From Nocardia iowensis (GTDB lineage Bacteria > Actinomycetota > Actinomycetes > Mycobacteriales > Mycobacteriaceae), in assembly GCF_019222765.1 (NCBI RefSeq), contig NZ_CP078145.1, positions 2,976,001-3,040,000 of the forward strand: a stretch of 64,000 nucleotides of DNA, read 5' to 3'. The notes below the pieces were generated by a model. The model saw only the letters and a program-made list of their open reading frames with translations. It was not told where the DNA came from and searched no databases. Shown one piece after another: positions 1 to 6,150 of the stretch (positions are counted from its first letter, which is position 1; each line of letters starts with the position of its first letter). A program made the translations under genes and the position numbers.

Positions 1-160
1 GGTCCAGTGGACCGCCTACCGGCGTCTCGAGGAAGTTCTCGGTGATGATCTCGAGGCAGTCGATCGACTCCTGGTTCGCCATGATCGCGGCGTCCAGTTC
101 CCTGCGATATCCGAGACCGACTCCGAGCGCCGGCAGGCTGCCGAGGTCGAACTCACGCAT
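1..160 (-). CDS. MNIO / DUF692 family iron oxygenase, N-terminal fragment
   Basis: Only the first 53 codons are in the window; the gene continues beyond base 1. Reading from the ATG at 160, the product opens with ALGVGLGYRREL followed by a segment ending LEIITENFL. These are the first strand and helix of the DUF692 TIM barrel, now called multinuclear non-heme iron oxygenases (MNIO). Characterised members (MbnB, TglH, ChrH) use clustered irons to oxidise cysteines or other residues in ribosomal peptides. Its start overlaps the stop of the upstream Cys-rich peptide gene by 8 nt, so the two are translationally coupled and the peptide is the obvious substrate. The metal ligands lie outside the window. 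The family call rests on the N-terminus and the context. Confidence 0.8.
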   Translation of the reverse strand, partial: MREFDLGSLPALGVGLGYRRELDAAIMANQESIDCLEIITENFLETPVGGPLD

Positions 161-293
161 AGCAGCGGCAGCAGGCGCCGCAACTGCAGCACGGCAGTAC
201 GCCCATGACACGGTCCGCGGTTGCGCCCTCGTCCTCCACCAGCGCGACCCGCTCGAAGAGATATGGATCCTTGATTTCCATTGTGACCGACAC
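153..293 (-). CDS. Cys-rich RiPP precursor peptide (putative MNIO substrate)
   Basis: A 46-codon gene. The GTG start at 293 is chosen because an AAGGTGAG ribosome-binding sequence sits about 5-7 nt upstream; an in-frame ATG at 281 has none. The N-terminal two thirds is acidic and leader-like (MEIKDPYLFERVALVEDEG), and the C-terminus is CCSCGACCRCYA, with six cysteines in the last twelve residues. Its stop overlaps the start of the MNIO gene by 8 nt. A leader plus Cys-dense core next to an MNIO enzyme is the standard layout of MNIO-type RiPP loci, so the cysteines are probably the modified or metal-binding residues. A RiPP recognition or partner protein, export genes and the chemistry would lie outside the window. 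I do not recognise this core as any named product. Confidence 0.75.
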   Translation of the reverse strand: MSVTMEIKDPYLFERVALVEDEGATADRVMGVLPCCSCGACCRCYA

Positions 294-383
294 TGTTCTC
301 ACCTTTCGTCAGGTTTCCAGTAGTCAGCATGTGCCGGTCACCGATGGTCGACCAGGGAGTACGGCCCCTGGTGACCCGGGAAT

Positions 384-405
384 TCTTCCCGACCCGTCGG
401 GAAGA
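384..405. promoter_or_regulatory. 22-bp palindrome between RiPP gene and response regulator
   Basis: Perfect 9-bp arms TCTTCCCGA / TCGGGAAGA around a 4-nt centre (CCCG), in the 305-bp divergent region between the RiPP precursor (start 293) and the LuxR-type regulator (start 599). It could be an operator for that regulator or an RNA hairpin. It lacks a T-tract on either side, which argues against a terminator. Confidence 0.4.
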
Positions 406-598
406 GCATGGTGCGACCTATTTGTACCGAATGGTCGGTCGAGAGCCGCAGGGGGCCAGTCGATTTCGGGTTCGGTCAGCGGTCCGAAAACTTCCCCTTC
501 GGGCCCTGCCCAGGGCATTCTCAGGCAGCTGAGAGATCCGCTCATTCGGTGCACGGAACCGGGATCCAGCAGAGGCCTGTGCCAGGGGGTGATGAACT

Positions 599-1324
599 GT
601 GCTGTCCAAGTCCGCTTGTCAGCAGCGAACCTTGGGGTCCGATATTTCGGTACTCGACGATATCGGCTCGCCACTGTCCGAAATATGCCGGCTGACCGTG
701 GTGCTCGCCGATGACCACGCGGTCGTCCGGGCGGGGTTGCGGTCGCTGCTCAGTTCCGTCGACTGGATCTCCGTCGTCGCCGAGACCAGCACCGACGGTG
801 CGGTGCGTGAGGCGGTGCTGCACCGGCCGGACGTGCTGATCCTCGGTCAGTGGCGGCAACCCGAAAGTGGTTCCGTCATCGGCGAACTGGTGCGGTCCGC
901 GCCGGGCGTCGCGATACTCGTGTTCAGCATGGCCGAGGACGACGAGTCGGTATTCGCCGCTATCCGTGCTGGAGCGGGCGGCTACCTCCGCAACGCCGCG
1001 GAGCGCGACGACATCCTGCGCGCGATCTGTGCGGTGTCGGCCGGGTGGGTGATTTTCAGTCCGCAGATCGGCAGCAGACTCGCCACCATGCTGTCCGGCT
1101 CCACCGTCCAGGCTCGCCCTTTCCCGGACTTGACCGCCCGGGAATTCGACGTGCTGACCCTGGTCGCCGCGGGACTGCCGAACGCCTCGATCGCCGCCGA
1201 ACTGAACCTGGCGCCGAAAACGATCAGCAACTACCTCTCCCGCATCTTCGCGAAGCTCGGCGTGGCGGACCGGGCGAACGCGATCGTCCGGGCGAGAGAC
1301 GCGGGCCTCGGCAGCTCGCCATGA
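599..1324 (+). CDS. NarL/FixJ-type response regulator with degenerate receiver
   Basis: 241 aa: receiver-like domain (about 32-150) followed by a LuxR-type helix-turn-helix (about 172-235; LTAREFDVLTLVAAG...SIAAELNLAPKTISNYLSRI). The acidic pair ADDH is present, but the phospho-acceptor position, normally PDxxxLD, reads PDVLILG, so Gly83 replaces Asp; the usual Lys of the KD/KN motif is Arg. It is therefore unlikely to be controlled by ordinary phosphorylation and may be an orphan or ligand-controlled activator. The GTG start at 599 has an AGGGGGTGA upstream; starts at the internal GTG codons near 698 would clip the first strand. No histidine kinase is adjacent. It is divergent from the RiPP pair, which is its most likely target. 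Confidence 0.8.
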   Translation: MLSKSACQQRTLGSDISVLDDIGSPLSEICRLTVVLADDHAVVRAGLRSLLSSVDWISVVAETSTDGAVREAVLHRPDVLILGQWRQPESGSVIGELVRSAPGVAILVFSMAEDDESVFAAIRAGAGGYLRNAAERDDILRAICAVSAGWVIFSPQIGSRLATMLSGSTVQARPFPDLTAREFDVLTLVAAGLPNASIAAELNLAPKTISNYLSRIFAKLGVADRANAIVRARDAGLGSSP

Positions 1325-1653
1325 ACAATCCGGCACGTGCCGAATCCGGCTGCCGCATATTCAGTATCTTCGTCGACTTACCGAGTGCCGACGATGATCA
1401 TGATCTAGATATAGGGCAATCGTCCAGTTCGAGCGATCAGAAAATAGCAGCGCAGCGGTCTACGCTAGCTATGACCTGTGGGAACGGGCAATTGTGACTA
1501 CCGTGCTGCGATACCGGTTGCCATACATGAGATTCCATCAGCAAATGCGGAAATCGATCTTTGCTCGTCCCATTGACGGGGTAGAGTCCAACTACTTTCC
1601 TCGGGTCCCGAAGCGCGGCTCGCTCCGTACGGATGTTGACTCTGGAGGAATAC
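1325..1653. other. Intergenic, no gene seen
   Basis: 329 bp between the response regulator and the small ORF at 1654. It is AT-richer than its surroundings, with several stops in all frames. A TTGACG at about 1580-1585 could be a -35 element for the downstream gene, but I cannot fit a convincing -10. Confidence 0.4.
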
Positions 1654-1935
1654 ATGCCTCTTCCCGACCGTCGTGCAGCGATCCGTCTCTTGGCGCCGCC
1701 GGCGAGCAGGCCAGATAAAAGCGCACCGGATCTGGTGTGGCAGTGGGCGAAAACGATGACCGCCGGTCGGATGACCGCGCAGCGGCTCAGCGCGGAATTC
1801 CCGACGGTGCCGCAGGCGGTGATCCACGCCGCCGTCGCGCAGGCGCACGCCGAACTGCACCCGCTGTTGGCCGACTCGCTGACCGAAATGACCGAATTGC
1901 TTGCGCGCGAACGAATCCGGCGGATCGTGGGCTGA
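1654..1935 (+). CDS. Small hypothetical protein
   Basis: 93 aa, start ATG at 1654 preceded by a strong GGAGGAATAC ribosome-binding site; the longer ORF from 1633 has none. The product is soluble and largely helical. Its middle (TAGRMTAQRLSAEFPTVPQA) resembles a short helix-turn-helix-like segment and its C-terminus is amphipathic (LADSLTEMTELLARERIRRI). No family recognised. It is convergent with lsr2, 13 bp away. The overall make-up would suit a small DNA- or protein-binding factor, but that is only an impression. Confidence 0.6.
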   Translation: MPLPDRRAAIRLLAPPASRPDKSAPDLVWQWAKTMTAGRMTAQRLSAEFPTVPQAVIHAAVAQAHAELHPLLADSLTEMTELLARERIRRIVG

Positions 1936-1948
1936 GACTTGCCGGGAC

Positions 1949-2284
1949 TTACCGGCTTGCCTTCTGGTACGCCTCGACGACCTCGGCCGAAATCCGTCCC
2001 CGGCTCGACACGTCGATGCCCTTCTCGCGCGCCCACTGCCGGATGACTCCGGTCTGCTCCCGCCCGGCCGTCGAGCGCACCCGGTTGCTGGTACCCCGTG
2101 GTGCCCGCCCGACCTTGCGGGCGGCCGCTGTCCACTCCGCGAAGATGCCGCGGAGCCGCTCGGCATTGTGTGCCGACAGATCCATCTCATAGGCCAGCCC
2201 ATCCAAGGTGAAGCGCACCGTCTCTTCGGCCGGTGACTTGCCGTCGAAATCATCGACCAGTGTCACGACAACCTTGCGTGCCAT
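1949..2284 (-). CDS. lsr2: Lsr2 nucleoid-associated xenogeneic silencer
   Basis: 111 aa, the standard Lsr2 length. The N-terminal dimerisation domain (MARKVVVTLVDDFDG, then ETVRFTLDGLAYEMDLS) leads to a short linker and a C-terminal DNA-binding domain with the AT-hook-like RGR (SSRGRIS) and the final helix EVVEAYQKA. Lsr2 bridges AT-rich DNA and silences horizontally acquired or secondary-metabolite genes. Here it sits beside SARP activators and an accessory island rather than in the usual housekeeping context, so it is probably a paralogue whose local targets may include this island. A GGGGAAATTCG ribosome-binding site precedes ATG 2284. The promoter region is shared with the divergent SARP gene. 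Confidence 0.93.
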   Translation of the reverse strand: MARKVVVTLVDDFDGKSPAEETVRFTLDGLAYEMDLSAHNAERLRGIFAEWTAAARKVGRAPRGTSNRVRSTAGREQTGVIRQWAREKGIDVSSRGRISAEVVEAYQKASR

Positions 2285-2401
2285 CGAATTTCCCCTTCGT
2301 AAACGCTCGCATGTGTGGAAGCGATAATCGTAGACCGTCGCCTCGATTCCGCTAATTCAGGTAGTGCTCTACTCGGGTGAGAAAACCGGACGTGCGGTCT
2401 G

Positions 2402-3265
2402 ATGATGTCGAGAGTGTGTGTTCGCCGAAAGGCGGGGGAAATGTGGATAGCGAAATCAGCGATGATGGGATGGGCGGCACGACCGAGCCTTCCTGACCCA
2501 CTGCCCCCGTGCGGTACATCCGCACCCGTCGACGTGCTCGGGCCTGCCTCGCAACTGTCCTTGTTCGGTGGATTCGAGCTGCGGCTGGCCGACCGCAAGG
2601 CGGTGCTGCCGATGCACGCGCAACGCGTGCTCGCTTACCTCGCGCTGCGGAAGATGACCGGACAGGATTGCGGGCGGCAGTTGCTCGCGGAGCGGTTGTG
2701 GGAGAACTCGTCGCCGGAGCGGTCGGCGGCCAGCCTGCGGACGGCGCTGTGGCGGATTCGCCGCGCGGGGCCGGAACTACTGGCGGGTGATGGCGAACGG
2801 GTCACGTTGGCCGACCATGTCGAGGTCGATGTCGACTGCTTCCGGCGGCGCGCCGAGGCGTTGCTGTCCGGCGCCGCCGACTGCCCGCCGACGAACGTGC
2901 GCATGCTGTGCACCGCCGCCGAACTGTTGCCGGGCTGGGACGAGGACTGGCTGCTGTTGTTCCGCGAACAGGTGCGGCTACTGCGGTTGCACGCGCTGGA
3001 GGCGGTGGCGCGCCGGTACTGCGCGCAGCGGCTGCACCCGCAGGCCATCGATCTGATCCTGCGCGTGGTCGCCGAGGAGCCATTGCGCGAATCGGCCCAT
3101 GCGATTCTCATCGAGGCTCATCTCGGCCAGGGCAACGCCGCTGAGGCCCGCAGGCAATACGACGTCTTCGCCGCGACTCTGTGGCGCGAACTCGAGCTGC
3201 GGCCGTCCGCCGAACTCCGGCGCCGCGTCGGCCTGCCCGAGTTCGCCTCGACTACGCGATATTGA
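2402..3265 (+). CDS. SARP-family transcriptional activator (winged helix + BTAD)
   Basis: Up to 287 aa. An OmpR-like winged-helix domain (about 50-135, with LFGGFELRL... and SLRTALWRIRRAG) is followed by a bacterial transcriptional activation domain of TPR-like helices (about 140-275; VVAEEPLRESAHAILIEAHLGQGN). Small SARPs of this size activate secondary-metabolite or other accessory operons by binding direct repeats near the -35 region. The start is uncertain: ATGs at 2402, 2405, 2441 and 2465 are in frame and none has an ideal ribosome-binding site; the conserved domain begins near residue 50. It is divergent from lsr2 and 35 bp upstream of the M1 peptidase, with a paralogous SARP convergent downstream of that gene. 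Confidence 0.85.
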   Translation: MMSRVCVRRKAGEMWIAKSAMMGWAARPSLPDPLPPCGTSAPVDVLGPASQLSLFGGFELRLADRKAVLPMHAQRVLAYLALRKMTGQDCGRQLLAERLWENSSPERSAASLRTALWRIRRAGPELLAGDGERVTLADHVEVDVDCFRRRAEALLSGAADCPPTNVRMLCTAAELLPGWDEDWLLLFREQVRLLRLHALEAVARRYCAQRLHPQAIDLILRVVAEEPLRESAHAILIEAHLGQGNAAEARRQYDVFAATLWRELELRPSAELRRRVGLPEFASTTRY

Positions 3266-3300
3266 CGCGCCCGGCCACGTGGTGGCCGCATGGTGGAACC

Positions 3301-5019
3301 ATGCTGGCAGACTTCACCAACGCGCCACCCCCGACGCAGGTCGGCGGCCTACGCGCGGTGCCGATGCACATTCAGAACCTGCGTGCGGTCGTCACCCTGG
3401 ACGCCGCGACCGCCACCGGATCGGTCGAGGCGACGATGACCTATCTGGTCGGCCCGCATGCCGGGTCGCCGATCTTCGATCTGCGCCAATCCGTGCGGAC
3501 CTGTCTGCTCGACGGCGCGGTGCTCGATCCGGCGAAGATCGCCGCGCGCGATGTCGGCGCCGGGCCGCACAGTACGGTCCGGGTCGTCGGCGTCACGCAG
3601 GCCGCGGGATCGGTGCACCGGCTCACCGTGACCTACCAGTTGGCGACCCCGGCCGCCGACCTCGGCGGTGCCTATCCGCCGGTGCTGCACTGGTCGAACG
3701 GCCGGCTCCGCTGGTCATTCGGCATGTCCGATCTCTACGCGGGCCGATATCTCGAGGCGTGGTTTCCGTCGAACCTGCCCTTCGACCAATTTCCGTGGAC
3801 GTTGGAACTGCGGCTCACCGGGACCACGATCGCGCATTCGCTCATCACCAATGGTGCGGCGACGGTGGTCGGCGTCAATGCGTGGTCGGTGCAATTCCCG
3901 GCCTGGTTCACCACGATGTCGTCGCTGCTCGAATTGCATCCGTCCGACGCGCTGGCGTTCCGGTCGTCGACCGTCGTGCTGCCGGTGTCGCGCCGCTCGG
4001 TGGTGGTTGAGACCTGGAAGCCTGTCGGCGGTCCGGAGAATTTGCCCGCGTTGAATGCTCGGATCCGTGCGCTGCTCGCGGACTTCGAGAACACCTATGG
4101 CGAATTTCTCGGCCGCAGATTCGTGTGCTACTTCCATGGTGCCAGCGGCGGCATGGAATACGCCACCGCCGCAACGACTTCGGCGGACGCGCTCGATCAC
4201 GAGGTGTTCCACTCGTGGTTTGCCCGCGGCATCAGCCCGGCGGCGCAGGCCGACGGCTGGTGGGACGAGGCGTACACCAGCTTCCACGACGACGGCGACA
4301 GTCGCACCGAGCCCGCGGATTTCACCCGGCCGCCGGTAGAGCTCTGCTCGCGGCGGCCGTTCCAGCGCACCACCCCGGCTTTGTCCTATGGCGAGGGCAG
4401 CCGCTTCTTCCTGGATGTCGCCGGACGGGTCGGCGCGGACCGGCTCCGCGCCCTGATGGGGGAGCTTTACCGCGCCCGTCGTGGAACGCCGGTCAGCACA
4501 GCGGAATTTGAGGCGTATCTCGTGTCCGATTCCGGTGCAACAGATCTCGTCGATGTCTTTCATAGATTCGTTTACGGTTTCGCCGAGTCGACACCCGATG
4601 CCCACGTTGAATTCGATACCGCACAGGGACTATGGACCCGCCGCTCCGACGACCTTGTCGCCACACATGTCCCGCCGAAAGCCGGTCAGGACAACTGGTT
4701 TCATGCCCGAGTGCGTAATCTCGAGACAGCGGGGCCGTGCCGCCACTTCGTCGTCACGTTCGCCGTCCGGGCCACAACGGCGACACCACCCACCTATCCC
4801 GCCGACTTCTTTCCCGCCCACACCGCCACCATAGGTTTCGATCTCGCACCAGGCCGGTGGCGAACCGTGTCGGCTCGCTGGCCCGCCGGTCGGGTGCCCG
4901 CCCGCGGCACCAGGGTGTCGCTGCTGGCGTCGGTGCACGCGCGCCGTTCGCATCCGGCTTCAGGCACTCATGTGTGGGAGGAGGCGTCGATTGCTCAGCG
5001 GGATACGGCCATTGACTGA
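3301..5019 (+). CDS. M1-type gluzincin metallopeptidase without signal peptide
   Basis: 572 aa, ATG at 3301. A beta-rich N-terminal half (1-240) resembles the M1 N-terminal saddle domain, then a substrate-binding GGMEY (M1 GxMEN-like) and a zinc motif H300-E-V-F-H304 with Glu323, giving the exact HExxH-x18-E spacing of family M1. It should hydrolyse N-terminal residues of peptides; Tyr replaces Asn in the GxMEN-like loop, so specificity may differ. The C-terminal about 130 residues form a beta-sandwich-like tail. There is no signal peptide or membrane segment, unlike the secreted M1 enzyme at 19866. It lies between two SARP genes and its last 60 bp overlap the convergent SARP gene. Confidence 0.82.
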   Translation: MLADFTNAPPPTQVGGLRAVPMHIQNLRAVVTLDAATATGSVEATMTYLVGPHAGSPIFDLRQSVRTCLLDGAVLDPAKIAARDVGAGPHSTVRVVGVTQAAGSVHRLTVTYQLATPAADLGGAYPPVLHWSNGRLRWSFGMSDLYAGRYLEAWFPSNLPFDQFPWTLELRLTGTTIAHSLITNGAATVVGVNAWSVQFPAWFTTMSSLLELHPSDALAFRSSTVVLPVSRRSVVVETWKPVGGPENLPALNARIRALLADFENTYGEFLGRRFVCYFHGASGGMEYATAATTSADALDHEVFHSWFARGISPAAQADGWWDEAYTSFHDDGDSRTEPADFTRPPVELCSRRPFQRTTPALSYGEGSRFFLDVAGRVGADRLRALMGELYRARRGTPVSTAEFEAYLVSDSGATDLVDVFHRFVYGFAESTPDAHVEFDTAQGLWTRRSDDLVATHVPPKAGQDNWFHARVRNLETAGPCRHFVVTFAVRATTATPPTYPADFFPAHTATIGFDLAPGRWRTVSARWPAGRVPARGTRVSLLASVHARRSHPASGTHVWEEASIAQRDTAID

Positions 5020-5739
5020 ACGCGGGGCGGGCGGCGGCGGAGCCACCATGCCGACCCGGCCGAACAGTTCCGGCGAGGGCCGGATACCGAGCTCGGTCCA
5101 GAGCAGATCGGCGAACATGCGCAATTGCCTGCGCGCCTCCACCACATTGCCCTCGCACAGGTGTGCCTCGATCAGCGCCGTCTGTGCCGACTCGCGCAAC
5201 GGTTCCTCGGCGACGACCGCGAGCATCACGTCGATCGCCTCCGGGTAGCGGCCTTGTTCGGCGAGCCTGCGCGCGTCCACTTCCAGCGCGTGTAACCGCA
5301 TCTGCCGCAGCTGTTCCCGGGCCAGCAGCAGCCAGGTCTCGTCCCAGCCCGGCAGCAGCTCGTTGGTGCGGGCCAGCAAAGCGGCGCGATCGCGCGGGCA
5401 GTCACGCTGCTCGGCCAGCATCCGCTCGGCGTTTCCGCGGAACTCGTGCACGTCGACCTCGACGTGATCGCCCAGTCGCAGCCGGCCACCTTCCCCGCAC
5501 ACCAGCGCCGGACTGGCCTGCCGGATCCGCCACAGTGCGGTGCGCAGGCTGGCCCTGGACCGGTCCACGGTCACGTCGGGCCACAGCCGCTCCGCGAGCA
5601 CACCACGGTCGCAGTCGGGTTCCGCGATCTGGTCCAGCGACAGATACGCCAGGACGCGGCGTGAATGCTGCGGCACGGCAACGTGGCGGGCGTCGACCCG
5701 CAGGGCGAACCCGCCGAGCAGAGAGATGGCTAGTCGCAT
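4960..5739 (-). CDS. Second SARP-family transcriptional activator
   Basis: 259 aa from the ATG at 5739, which has GGAGGGAAG upstream; the longer frame to 5784 lacks support. It has the same architecture as the SARP at 2402: winged helix (LLGGFALRV, SLRTALWRIRQAS) and BTAD (VVAEEPLRESAQTALIEAHLCEGN). The two proteins share whole motif blocks and are clear paralogues flanking the M1 gene, suggesting a local duplication. The gene is divergent from the 5858-15595 run. A 10-bp direct repeat with an 11-bp period lies in the 118-bp gap, so this regulator is the best candidate activator of that run. A Pro-rich tail (PPPPPAP) follows the BTAD. Confidence 0.88.
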   Translation of the reverse strand: MRLAISLLGGFALRVDARHVAVPQHSRRVLAYLSLDQIAEPDCDRGVLAERLWPDVTVDRSRASLRTALWRIRQASPALVCGEGGRLRLGDHVEVDVHEFRGNAERMLAEQRDCPRDRAALLARTNELLPGWDETWLLLAREQLRQMRLHALEVDARRLAEQGRYPEAIDVMLAVVAEEPLRESAQTALIEAHLCEGNVVEARRQLRMFADLLWTELGIRPSPELFGRVGMVAPPPPAPRSVNGRIPLSNRRLLPHMSA

Positions 5740-5805
5740 CGAAATCTTCCCTCCGTCCCAGGCCAGTAGCGGCCGGTCGAGCAAGACTGCCCGCGCGATG
5801 CTGCG

Positions 5806-5826
5806 GTCGCGTCAATGTCGCGTCAA
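5806..5826 (+). promoter_or_regulatory. SARP-type direct-repeat operator
   Basis: GTCGCGTCAA occurs twice, at 5806-5815 and 5817-5826, exactly 11 bp apart start to start, one helical turn. This is the arrangement bound by SARP dimers next to the -35 region. An inverted relative, GCGTTGAC, follows at about 5840. The repeat lies 32 bp upstream of the first gene of the 5858-15595 run and 67 bp from the divergent SARP start. Confidence 0.6.
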
Positions 5827-5857
5827 CCCCGCCCACGCAGCGTTGACGGGAAAGGTT

Positions 5858-6085
5858 ATGGCCGCGCGCGACGGTGGTCCGGTGACTGGCGACGAGAGCA
5901 CGGTGATCGTGGTGCGGGCCTGGCGTGACCGCGGTCGGTTGATCATCCGGGTGCTGGCAGGCTCCGGCGATACGCGGTCCGCGCGGGAGTGGGTGTTCGG
6001 CGATGTCGACGGGTCGCTGGCGTGTGTCGAACAGTTGCTGGCCGAGCTCCGTGACGCGGCAGTTCGGGATGAGACAAAGCGTTGA
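5858..6085 (+). CDS. Small hypothetical protein heading the island operon
   Basis: 75 aa, ATG 5858 with GGGAAAGGTT upstream. The sequence alternates a short beta pattern (STVIVVRAWRDRGRLIIRVL) with a C-terminal amphipathic helix (LACVEQLLAELRDAAVRD). It has no signal peptide or cysteine-rich motif. I do not recognise a family. It is the first gene after the SARP-type repeat and lies 65 bp before the large SPF-tag protein, so it is probably the promoter-proximal member of that operon. Confidence 0.65.
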   Translation: MAARDGGPVTGDESTVIVVRAWRDRGRLIIRVLAGSGDTRSAREWVFGDVDGSLACVEQLLAELRDAAVRDETKR

Positions 6086-6150
6086 CGCTTGTACACACCG
6101 TGGTCGCGCAGAGTGACGCGAAACGCCCGTCGTTTGCGGAGGTGACCACA

